Of a DNA stretch of 64,000 nt, positions 37,825-45,651 are shown piece after piece. The number at the start of each line of letters is the position of its first letter. Position 1 is the first letter of the stretch. Source of the DNA: Paenibacillus hexagrammi (GTDB lineage: Bacteria; Bacillota; Bacilli; Paenibacillales; NBRC-103111); the NCBI RefSeq assembly GCF_021513275.1, contig NZ_CP090978.1, forward strand, positions 1,860,001 to 1,924,000. Reading direction: 5' to 3'. Below the pieces are notes generated by a model, which was given only the letters and a program-made list of their open reading frames with translations, was not told where the DNA came from and made no database searches. The translations under genes and the position numbers were made by a program.

Positions 37825-38919
37825 ATGAACGAGCAGCAATTAGTTGAAGCAAGCATCCAAATTATCAAGCTTAATCAACATCCAAGGGGCGGCTATGTAG
37901 CTTCTCCCTTATTTTCCCCATATAGCTACAGCTGGCTGCGGGATGGCACGTTTATCGCCAATGCTATGGATGTCAAAGGGGAGAGGGAAAGTGCAGAGCA
38001 GTTTTACAGATGGGTACACAAGGCCTTGAAGGATAAAAGAGAGTACGTAAACCAATTAATACATAAACATGAGCATCAAATATGGATAGACCGAAGTGAA
38101 TTTCTTGGAACCAGATATCATTTGGATGGAAGAGATGACCATTCGGAGTGGGGGCATTTTCAGCTTGATGGCTATGGAGCCTGGCTTTGGGGTTTATCTG
38201 AACATATTAGCTTAACTGGAAAGCGTGAGTTGCTTGATGAATTCCGCGACAGCGTGGAGTTGTCTATCGATTATCTCATGACATTCTGGCATTATCCGAA
38301 TTTTGATTGCTGGGAAGAGTATCCGGACTTCGTCCATCCTGCAACCTTAGCTTGTGTGTATGGGGGCTTGAAAGCAATGGGCGAGTTGATGGAAAGACCA
38401 CCCTTATTGGAAAAAGCTGAATCTATTCGAAGCTTCCTCATAGAGCACGGTACATCAGATGGGCATTTCGTTAAATCCATCCAATGCTTGAATGAAGTTT
38501 GGCAGCCGGTTCTGCCTGGTGTGGATGCAAGCCTGCTCTGGCTGGCCTTCCCTTTCCGACTCTTCTCGCTTTCGGATCCGCTTATGAAAAAAACCGTTGA
38601 ATTGATTGAAGAGAAGCTGCTTCATGAGGGGATTGGGCGGTATGAAGACGATAGATACTATGGCGGGGGAGAATGGATCCTATTAACGGCCTGGTATGGC
38701 CTTGTGAAAGCGGAGAACGGAGAGAGAGAGGAAGCTAAGCGCTGCCTGGACTGGATCGTATCTAAGGCTGACTCGCTTGGAAGATTGCCTGAACAAGTAC
38801 AAGACTCGCTCCGTGCGCCAGAAGCATATTCGGAATGGGTGACGAAGTGGGGGGAGCCGGCACTGCCTCTGTTATGGTCGCACGCGATGTTTCTGGTGTT
38901 ATCTGACAAGCTGAAATAG
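37825..38919 (+). CDS. Glycoside hydrolase family 15-like protein
   Basis: About 364 residues of an (alpha/alpha)6-barrel GH15 domain. Markers are GGYVASPLFSPYSYSWLRDG near the N-terminus, HFQLDGYGAWLW, CWEEYPDFVHPATLA (candidate general acid Glu) and WGEPALPLLWSHAMFL near the C-terminus. It has no signal peptide, so it is cytosolic, likely acting on alpha-linked glucosides (glucoamylase, trehalase or dextran-type). ATG 37825 is preferred to GTG 37816, since GGAG ends only one base before the latter. Confidence 0.88.
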   Translation: MNEQQLVEASIQIIKLNQHPRGGYVASPLFSPYSYSWLRDGTFIANAMDVKGERESAEQFYRWVHKALKDKREYVNQLIHKHEHQIWIDRSEFLGTRYHLDGRDDHSEWGHFQLDGYGAWLWGLSEHISLTGKRELLDEFRDSVELSIDYLMTFWHYPNFDCWEEYPDFVHPATLACVYGGLKAMGELMERPPLLEKAESIRSFLIEHGTSDGHFVKSIQCLNEVWQPVLPGVDASLLWLAFPFRLFSLSDPLMKKTVELIEEKLLHEGIGRYEDDRYYGGGEWILLTAWYGLVKAENGEREEAKRCLDWIVSKADSLGRLPEQVQDSLRAPEAYSEWVTKWGEPALPLLWSHAMFLVLSDKLK

Positions 38920-38969
38920 GGCATACATCGCCTTCTTGACGGGCAAATTGTTAAGGGGGTGATTCGACA

Positions 38970-39185
38970 ATGCCAGATGTTAAATGTTCAGTTGCGAACT
39001 GCGAATACTGGGCGCAGGGCAACTTGTGCAGCGCTAATTCCATTATGATCGAAGTCGACAAGCACGCTAATGCGGACTACGGTTCGGAGTTTGCGAGCGA
39101 ATCCTTTGACACCGAGCACCAGGATGTTGCAAATCGCGTCGCCAATACTTGCTGTCATACCTTTAAGGCGAAGAAAAACGGGTAA
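38970..39185 (+). CDS. DUF1540 domain-containing protein
   Basis: 71 residues with the DUF1540 cysteine pattern: VKCSVANCEYWAQGNLCSANSI at the N-terminus and ANTCCHTFK at the C-terminus. The conserved Cys suggest metal binding. An AAGGGGGTG site precedes ATG 38970. Function unknown; such genes are often sporulation-associated in bacilli, which is an inference. Confidence 0.9.
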   Translation: MPDVKCSVANCEYWAQGNLCSANSIMIEVDKHANADYGSEFASESFDTEHQDVANRVANTCCHTFKAKKNG

Positions 39186-39210
39186 CGCTTCAGGTTAAGC
39201 GGAGGCAATT

Positions 39211-39636
39211 ATGACAAAAGATGATGAATTGAAGCCAGAGACCAAAGCACGCTTTCAAAGGGAACAGCTTCGGGTAGAAGGCGGATTGAAAGAGCACGAG
39301 GAATATGCCGCCGAGCTCGCACCTTCAGCACGGAGAATACCTTACGGTGATTCTTTCACTCGATCTTCCACTAGGTCCATTCAAACAGAAGATGTATCCG
39401 ATGAAGAGATGGAAGAAATGGTGCAAGCTGTCACCCGTAACAAAGCAGTCGGTTATACGGCGCTGTTGATCGCTTTGCTATCGCTTTTTGTTTGGCCTGT
39501 GGTTCTCGGTATATCAGGTGTTATACTTGGAATTTATGCTTTTTCTCTGGGAAACAAAGCCCTTGGCAGTTGGTCAATTGCGCTTGGACTTCTTGCAGTA
39601 TTCGCTTATTTTGTACTCGTACCATTTTATGCTTGA
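39211..39636 (+). CDS. Membrane protein with DUF4190-like C-terminus
   Basis: 141 residues. A charged soluble N-terminus (about 1-78, KPETKARFQREQLRVEGGLKE) is followed by two or three transmembrane segments (YTALLIALLSLFVWPVVLGI, then SWSIALGLLAVFAYFVLVPF) with a central GVILGIYAFSLGNKA loop, as in DUF4190-type small membrane proteins. It lies 25 bases after the DUF1540 gene and is followed by a terminator. Confidence 0.8.
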   Translation: MTKDDELKPETKARFQREQLRVEGGLKEHEEYAAELAPSARRIPYGDSFTRSSTRSIQTEDVSDEEMEEMVQAVTRNKAVGYTALLIALLSLFVWPVVLGISGVILGIYAFSLGNKALGSWSIALGLLAVFAYFVLVPFYA

Positions 39637-39640
39637 CAAG

Positions 39641-39677
39641 ACAAAGCCCAAGCCGAACCTCAGCTTGGGCTTGTTGT
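39641..39677 (+). terminator. Hairpin terminator
   Basis: AAGCCCAAGC and GCTTGGGCTT form a perfect 10-bp stem; the T-tract after it is weak (TGTTGT). Confidence 0.75.
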
Positions 39678-39805
39678 ATGTAAAAAATCTTAGTATTCCG
39701 TGTAGATCATGGTTATTAAGGGGTAATCGACCGTTCAAGCATCATTTTAGACATTTTCCTCTCGATTGCTCGTACTTTTTGGCATCAGGAGACATATTCA
39801 CTTCT

Positions 39806-39833
39806 TTGAATGCTTAGAGTATTATTATATAAT
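39806..39833 (+). promoter_or_regulatory. Promoter of the CorC/HlyC gene
   Basis: TTGAAT (39806-39811), 16 bases, TATAAT (39828-39833). The roughly 75-base leader after it contains GGAGG and CCTCC segments (39864-39886) that can pair. That could hide an upstream ribosome-like site, but no known riboswitch is recognised. Confidence 0.6.
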
Positions 39834-39914
39834 GAAAAGTGATATTTCAAAATTGACTTCAAAGGGAGGTGCACCTATACTCCTCCGAACCTGATTGAGG
39901 GGATAGGTAAGGTA

Positions 39915-41249
39915 TTGGACGATCCTTTACCGGCAACGATACTTAGTTTTGCGGTAATGCTGTTTCTTGTTTTGCTTAACGGTTTTTTTGTTGCTGTCGA
40001 GTTTGCGATGGTGAAAGTCAGAGGAAGCCGTATTGAATCACTTGCTGAGGATGGCAACCGGAACGCCAAGTTTGCCAAAGGTATCATTCATAAGCTTGAT
40101 TCATATTTGTCTGCTTGCCAACTCGGTATTACATTGACTTCACTTGGCCTTGGTTATGTCGGCGAACCAACCTTTGCCAAAATTTTAGAGCCGATGTTTA
40201 GCCCGCTTGGTTTGCCTGATTCCGTTTTTCATACGATTACTTTTATCATTGCTTTTTCTTTGATGACTACGCTCCATATCACATTGGGAGAACAATTCCC
40301 TAAAACGTATGCGATACGGAAAGCAGAGGATATCACCCTGCTGTCATCCGTGCCGATGATCATTTTTTACAAGATTATGTATCCCTTTATTTGGTTACTG
40401 AACGGAATTTCGAACTGGATGCTTCGCCGCGCAGGAATTGAGCCGACGACCGAGCATGAACTTGCGCATACGGAAGAAGAAATTCGTGTACTCATGAAGG
40501 AGAGTCACAAAAGCGGATTAATCGATAACACGGAGCTAACGCTTGTTGATAATATATTCGATTTTGCTGAAACTACGGCCAAAGAAATTATGATTCCAAG
40601 AACCGAAATGGAATGTTTATATGCCGGCCTGTCTTTCTCGGAGAACCTGGGCATTGCCATAAAGGAAATGCGGACCCGATATCCTGTCTGTGACCCGGAT
40701 AAGGATAACATTGTAGGGTTTGTTCATATCAAAGACTTGCTCAAGCCTGACGCTAATCTGAAAGGGATTAAGAAGCTCATTCGTCCGATTACGACGGTTC
40801 CAGATTCCATTCATATCAGCGATTTGCTGAAGATGATGCAGAAGCGTAAGAGCCAAATGGCTCTACTGATTGATGAATACGGCGGTACCTCTGGCCTAGT
40901 TACGCTTGAGGATATTATGGAAGAGATTGTTGGTGAGATTCAGGACGAATTCGACGAAGAACGTCCGAGTATCGAAATGAAGGATGAACGCACGTTTTCT
41001 ATCGATGGTCTCCTGCTAATTGATGAAGTGAATGATTATTTCGGAGTTGACATTGTATCGGATGATTATGACACCATTGGAGGATGGATCTACTCTCAAA
41101 TCGAGATCCCTCCAAGTAAGAATCAGCAAGTTGCTTATGGGAATGAACTGATTTTTATCGTGGAAGAAACCGATCATTTGCGAATTTCCAGGGTGACCGT
41201 CCGCAGACAGATGGAGCAGGATGAACTTCTTCAACAAAATATTTCTTAA
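39915..41249 (+). CDS. CNNM/CorC/HlyC family membrane protein
   Basis: 444 residues. An N-terminal DUF21 (CNNM) membrane domain of three to four helices (about 1-190, LLNGFFVAVEFAMVKVRGSR), a CBS domain pair (about 215-330, EIMIPRTEMECLY, then LIDEYGGTSGLVTLEDIMEEIVG in part) and a C-terminal CorC_HlyC transporter-associated domain. Family members export or control Mg2+ or Co2+. The TTG start at 39915 fits the family N-terminus, although its ribosome site is not ideal. Confidence 0.93.
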   Translation: MDDPLPATILSFAVMLFLVLLNGFFVAVEFAMVKVRGSRIESLAEDGNRNAKFAKGIIHKLDSYLSACQLGITLTSLGLGYVGEPTFAKILEPMFSPLGLPDSVFHTITFIIAFSLMTTLHITLGEQFPKTYAIRKAEDITLLSSVPMIIFYKIMYPFIWLLNGISNWMLRRAGIEPTTEHELAHTEEEIRVLMKESHKSGLIDNTELTLVDNIFDFAETTAKEIMIPRTEMECLYAGLSFSENLGIAIKEMRTRYPVCDPDKDNIVGFVHIKDLLKPDANLKGIKKLIRPITTVPDSIHISDLLKMMQKRKSQMALLIDEYGGTSGLVTLEDIMEEIVGEIQDEFDEERPSIEMKDERTFSIDGLLLIDEVNDYFGVDIVSDDYDTIGGWIYSQIEIPPSKNQQVAYGNELIFIVEETDHLRISRVTVRRQMEQDELLQQNIS

Positions 41250-41258
41250 TAAATGGGG

Positions 41259-41284
41259 CAGCTCCTAGTGGGGCTGTTCTTTAA
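41259..41284 (+). terminator. Intrinsic terminator after the CorC/HlyC gene
   Basis: CAGCTCC and GGGGCTG form a 7-bp stem with one G-U pair and a TAGT loop, followed by TTCTTT. The remaining sequence to the next gene (to 41503) holds nothing else I recognise. Confidence 0.75.
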
Positions 41285-41503
41285 TTTTGTTGCTACAGGT
41301 TGGGCCACTCTGGCTTTAGTAGCTGTTCACCAAATGCTCCTTAGTTTTTCATTCAGCATTATCAAGAATTAGGGGACAGCTTCTCTTGAATGGTTAGAGG
41401 CTAAGTCGAGCATGGGTGCTATTACTTAAATTTGGGGATGGTCGTTAAGTCACAAAACGTGTACAATGAAAGCACTTATCCATATAAAAGTGAGGGAAGC
41501 ATG

Positions 41504-42223
41504 ATGAACACTAGCAGCATTGATCCCAGAGTGATGAAAGAACTCCTTCAACTTCAGCTGTTGAGTAAGATGTCGCTAATTTCAGGTGATACCAGCTCCA
41601 CAAGCTCAACTGATGACTCAGGAGATTTCAGTGAGCTGCTTCAAGCTCTGATGGGACAAGCCGGAGGTACGACGGACAGTCAAGATGTTTTGTCTGGACT
41701 CACGGGTATGGCGGCTGATACGGGAAATGGGATTCCCAGTTCTATGTACGCTTTAAATCGAGCATATACGCCGCTTTCAACAACTGCATCTGCGGAGTCA
41801 GACAGCGGTTCCCAATATGACAGTATCATCGAAGCAGCAAGCCGTCGCTATGGCGTGGATCCGGCGCTTATTAAAGGAGTTATTCAACAAGAGTCCGACT
41901 TTAATCATCAAGCCGTTTCCTCCGCGGGAGCTAAGGGGCTCATGCAGCTTATGGACGGAACGGGAGCCGGCTTTGGAGTGACGAATGCCTTTGATCCTCA
42001 GCAAAATGTGGATGCAGGAACTCACTTCTTAAGTAATTTAATTAACAAATATAACGGCAATGAGGGAGTTGCTTTAGCTGCCTATAATGCCGGTCCCGGA
42101 CGAATTGACCGCGTGGGCATCCGTACGGACCAGGATCTGGCGAATAAGCTTCACTTGCTTCCCAAAGAAACTCAAACCTATATCAGTAAAGTTCTCGGAT
42201 ATAAACAGACGTTTTCCACATGA
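41504..42223 (+). CDS. Lytic transglycosylase (SLT domain)
   Basis: About 239 residues. A low-complexity Ser/Thr/Asp-rich N-terminal half (SGDTSSTSSTDDSGDF) precedes a goose-lysozyme-like SLT domain with the catalytic Glu in GVIQQESDFNHQAVSSAGAKG, then LMQLM and AAYNAGPG. It cleaves peptidoglycan glycan strands to 1,6-anhydro products. It has no clear signal peptide, like B. subtilis YjbJ. GAGGGA lies 6 bases before ATG 41504; ATG 41501 is the alternative. Confidence 0.9.
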   Translation: MNTSSIDPRVMKELLQLQLLSKMSLISGDTSSTSSTDDSGDFSELLQALMGQAGGTTDSQDVLSGLTGMAADTGNGIPSSMYALNRAYTPLSTTASAESDSGSQYDSIIEAASRRYGVDPALIKGVIQQESDFNHQAVSSAGAKGLMQLMDGTGAGFGVTNAFDPQQNVDAGTHFLSNLINKYNGNEGVALAAYNAGPGRIDRVGIRTDQDLANKLHLLPKETQTYISKVLGYKQTFST

Positions 42224-42233
42224 TGTCCAAAGG

Positions 42234-42276
42234 AACAGGCCGATGTTCGCTACTTTAGCGAATGACGGCCTGTTTG
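42234..42276 (+). terminator. Intrinsic terminator after the lytic transglycosylase
   Basis: AACAGGCCG and CGGCCTGTT enclose a second perfect stem TTCGCTA-CTT-TAGCGAA, followed by TTTGT. Confidence 0.88.
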
Positions 42277-42376
42277 TCTGTGGGGAAACGAATCATAGAA
42301 AGGCTTGAGTTATGCTCCAATATAAGCTTTAATGATAAGGGAATATCATTGCCCAAAGAAAGGGATTTTTATCAAC

Positions 42377-43556
42377 ATGCTTTATTTGGATTACGCGGCT
42401 ACAACCCCGCCATATGAGGACGTAATCACGGCTGTAGCGGAAGTGATGAGCACCTATTACGGGAATCCGTCTTCGATTCATGGACTCGGTGTCCAAGCGG
42501 AACGATTGCTGCAGCAAGCAAAAGAATCGATGGCACAGCTGCTCAAAGTATCTGCCGAAGAGCTTATTTGCACTTCTTGCGGTACGGAAAGCAACAACCT
42601 AGCGATTAAAGGAGCTGCTTACCAGTACCGACATCGCGGCAATCATCTCATAACGACTCAAATCGAACACCCTTCTGTGCTTGGGGTTTTTCGGCAGCTC
42701 GAAGCTGAAGGATTTCGAGTGACGTACCTGCCGGTTGATTCGGCCGGAACGATAAGTATGGACTCGTTAGTAGAAGCGTTGTGTGAGGAAACCATAGTGG
42801 TCAGCACTATGTTCGTCAATAATGAGACAGGGGCTGTGCAGCCCATTGCCGAGATAGGGAGATATCTGAAAGCTTATCCTAGGATCATCTATCATGTCGA
42901 CGCTGTGCAAGGGATGACGAAGCTTCCTATTTCTTTAGGAGAGTGGGGGATAGATCTGTGCAGCATCTCCGCTCACAAATTTAGAGGCCCCAAGGGAGCA
43001 GGCTTACTGTTTTGCAGAAAAAGGGATCCAGCTCCAGCCCTTGTTAGCTGGAGGCGGCCAAGAACGCGGCTTGCGATCGGGTACGGAAAATCTTCCTCTC
43101 ATCGTAGGTATGGCTAAGGCGATGCGACTTTCTATGGAGCTCATGCAGGAGCGGCTCGAACACGCTTATCGAATTCGTAACCGCTTGGCAGCCGGCATAG
43201 CCCGTATCTCTGGTGTGAATCTTACTGGTACGTCTGATGACAAGAAAATGGCTCCTCATATTGTACATGTGACATGTCCCGGCTTGAAAGCGGAGGTTCT
43301 TGTACATGCATTGGAAAAAAGCGGGATTTATATATCTACGAAATCTGCTTGCTCATCAAATCGTTCGGAGCCGAGCTCAGTGCTCCTGGCTATGGGATAC
43401 GACCGTCAGCAAGCACAAAGCGGAATCAGAATTAGTTATGGGTTTGATCTCACAGAAGGCGAAGCGGACTACTTTCTTGATCATCTTTCCTTGGCTGTGA
43501 AAATGCTGGTCCCTGCTGCTCAGAAGTCAACATCAAGAAGGGAGAAACGTCTATGA
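42377..43556 (+). pseudogene. nifZ: Cysteine desulfurase (NifS/NifZ type), frameshifted
   Basis: The first part has the fold-type I PLP enzyme motifs LYLDYAATTPP, CTSCGTESNN, and the PLP lysine in SAHKFRGPKGAG. The frame breaks at 43018-43022. The remainder (LAGGGQERGLRSGTEN, then the catalytic Cys loop STKSACSSNRSEPSS and ISYGFDLTEGEADYFLD) is in another frame to 43556. Removing one A from the five-A run gives CRKGIQLQPLLAGGGQE and 392 residues. ATG 42377 matches the family start. It overlaps thiI by ATGA, so it probably supplies persulfide sulfur to ThiI for 4-thiouridine, as NifZ does in Bacillus. Confidence 0.9.
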
Positions 43557-44758
43557 AACCGGATTGTATGATTCTGCGCTTAGGTGAGCTAACATTGAAA
43601 GGCAGAAATCGGAGGAAGTTTGAAAAGAGCGTGCTATCCCAAATTCGCAAAGCGTTGTCCGAATTTACAAGTTTGAGGTATATTCCGGAGTATGGACGCG
43701 TATATGTGGAGCTAGGAGATGCATCCTATGAGGATGCTGCCATCAAGCTGCAGAAGGTGTTTGGACTGGCCTCATTCAGTCCGGCTTTTACGGCTCCTCT
43801 GGAGCTTGAAGCCATTCAAGAAACGGCATTAACGATCATGAAACATTTACGCAAACAGCCAGCTACTTTTAAAGTGAGTGTGCGTAGAGTCAATAAATCT
43901 TTTCCTTATGATTCTCAGAAAATGAATTATCTAGTTGGCGGCTACGTGCTCCAAGCTAGCCACGGCCTTACTGTGGACGTGCACGACCCGGAAGTTGAGC
44001 TTCGAGTTGAGCTGCGTGAAGAAAAAGCGCTGCTGTACGCCGAAGTAGAAGAGGGTGCGGGTGGATTTCCGCTTGGGACAGGAGGTAGAGCTCTGCTGCT
44101 GCTTTCCGGCGGTATCGACAGTCCTGTTGCCGGATGGCTTGCCATGCGTAAAGGCTTGGAGCTGGAGGCGATTCATTTTCACAGCTATCCCTATACGAGC
44201 GAAAGAGCAAAAGAAAAGGTAATTGATTTAGCTCGACAGCTCTCAGGCTATACACACTCCATCAAGCTCCATTTGGTGTCTTTTACAGACATTCAGACAT
44301 CCATCCATGGTGTGTATAAGGATAATTTATTCGTTACGCTGCTGCGAAGGGCCATGTATCGGATCGCGGAAAAAGTTGCCGAGAGAGAGGGCTTGTCGGC
44401 CCTTGTCACCGGTGAAAGTCTGGGACAAGTGGCTAGTCAAACTCTGCCAAGCTTGAATGCCATAGGTCGAGTAGTGACGCTGCCGATTCTCCAGCCCTTA
44501 ATGATGATGGACAAGAAGGAGATTGTCCGCATTGCAGAGTCGATCGGTACGTTTCCGATCTCGATCCTACCGTATGAGGATTGCTGCACGTTATTTCTTC
44601 CGCCCTCACCAAGCACGAATCCGAATATCAGGGTTATTGAGAAGATCGAGAGCAGTATGGAATTTTTGCCGGGATTGATCGAACAAGCGGTCATGCAAAC
44701 GGAAACGATTCGCATTGTGTATGAGGATAAAGCGATAGCAACACAGCATTTATTCTAA
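43553..44758 (+). CDS. thiI: tRNA 4-thiouridine synthase ThiI
   Basis: 401 residues. An N-terminal ferredoxin-like plus THUMP RNA-binding region (about 1-165) is followed by a PP-loop AANH domain with LLLSGGIDSPVAGWLAMRKG and YEDCCTLFLPPSPSTNP. There is no rhodanese domain, as usual in Bacillus ThiI. It adenylates tRNA U8 and inserts sulfur. Its start overlaps the desulfurase stop. Confidence 0.97.
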   Translation: MKPDCMILRLGELTLKGRNRRKFEKSVLSQIRKALSEFTSLRYIPEYGRVYVELGDASYEDAAIKLQKVFGLASFSPAFTAPLELEAIQETALTIMKHLRKQPATFKVSVRRVNKSFPYDSQKMNYLVGGYVLQASHGLTVDVHDPEVELRVELREEKALLYAEVEEGAGGFPLGTGGRALLLLSGGIDSPVAGWLAMRKGLELEAIHFHSYPYTSERAKEKVIDLARQLSGYTHSIKLHLVSFTDIQTSIHGVYKDNLFVTLLRRAMYRIAEKVAEREGLSALVTGESLGQVASQTLPSLNAIGRVVTLPILQPLMMMDKKEIVRIAESIGTFPISILPYEDCCTLFLPPSPSTNPNIRVIEKIESSMEFLPGLIEQAVMQTETIRIVYEDKAIATQHLF

Positions 44759-44797
44759 ACGTGAACGATTACAAATGAATGATCGGAGGAAATAAAC

Positions 44798-45475
44798 GTG
44801 TGGGATCAGTTGCTCTTGTTCTTGCAAATTATGCTAATTAATATTGTGCTTAGCGGAGACAATGCGGTGGTCATTGCGCTTGCAAGTAAAAATCTGCCTG
44901 TGGAACAAAGGAATAAAGCGGTGTGGTGGGGCGCATTTGGTGCTATCGCACTAAGGTTGGTGCTTACCGTGGTGGCCGTGAGCGTTCTCAGCATCCCTTA
45001 TATTCAAGCGGGGGGCTCGATTCTGTTATTGTGGATTGCGGTCAAGCTGCTTACTGACGACGACAGCCACTCAAATGTAAAGGAAGCTTCTACGCTGGGT
45101 AAAGCTATTTGGACCATCATTGTAGCCGATTTCGTCATGAGCTTAGACAATGTCCTTGCGATAGCAGCAAAGGGACAAGGCAATATGACTGTCATCATAT
45201 TAGGAATTGGTCTCAGCATCCCGATCATCATTTGGGGCAGCACCTTGGTCATGAACCTGCTGCATAAATTTCCGATTCTCGTCTACATTGGAGCTGGAAT
45301 ACTGGGCTACACGTCCGGTGAGATGTTTGTACAGGATGATAAAATGATTGATCTATTCCTCTATCATAACGAGTATTTACATACGATCATCCCGATTGCT
45401 ACGACGATTGTCGTGATCGCTGCCGGATTATTGGTCAAGCTGGTCAGATCGGGCAGAAAATCAAGCGAAGCTTAG
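44798..45475 (+). CDS. TerC family integral membrane protein (YjbE-like)
   Basis: 225 residues with about seven transmembrane helices and the two TerC signatures with intramembrane acidic residues: NIVLSGDNAVVIALAS near residue 14 and ADFVMSLDNVLAIAA near 110. TerC/YceF/YjbE proteins are implicated in Mn2+ export that metalates secreted enzymes. The GTG start follows CGGAGGAAA. A terminator follows. Confidence 0.92.
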   Translation: MWDQLLLFLQIMLINIVLSGDNAVVIALASKNLPVEQRNKAVWWGAFGAIALRLVLTVVAVSVLSIPYIQAGGSILLLWIAVKLLTDDDSHSNVKEASTLGKAIWTIIVADFVMSLDNVLAIAAKGQGNMTVIILGIGLSIPIIIWGSTLVMNLLHKFPILVYIGAGILGYTSGEMFVQDDKMIDLFLYHNEYLHTIIPIATTIVVIAAGLLVKLVRSGRKSSEA

Positions 45476-45485
45476 TTCATGGAAG

Positions 45486-45531
45486 AAAACCGTCTATCGT
45501 TGCATGTTGCCATGCATCTAGACGGTTTTTT
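45486..45531 (+). terminator. Intrinsic terminator after terC
   Basis: AAAACCGTCTA and TAGACGGTTTT form an 11-bp stem enclosing a second perfect stem TGCATG/CATGCA, with a T-run. Confidence 0.93.
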
Positions 45532-45583
45532 GTTTGTTTGCAGGGCAATAACTGTTGAATATGATCAATTGTGCTCGTTGAAT

Positions 45584-45609
45584 TGAAACATTTTGGAAAT
45601 GAATCCGTC
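45584..45609 (+). promoter_or_regulatory. ECF sigma-factor promoter of the envelope locus
   Basis: TGAAAC (45584-45589), exactly 16 bases, CGTC (45606-45609) followed by TA. This is the hallmark of extracytoplasmic-function sigma (SigW/SigM-type) promoters in bacilli. The predicted start is about 45617, 35 bases before the GTG of the first gene. It lies after the terC terminator, so it should serve the downstream cluster only. Confidence 0.75.
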
Positions 45610-45651
45610 TAGAAGGATAGATAGTTAGTGGTTATGAAGGGAGTCTATAGA

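Noticed and set aside
39834..39914. Possible metal riboswitch before the CorC/HlyC gene
   Set aside because: The leader is too short and lacks the conserved motifs of the M-box or yybP-ykoY classes.
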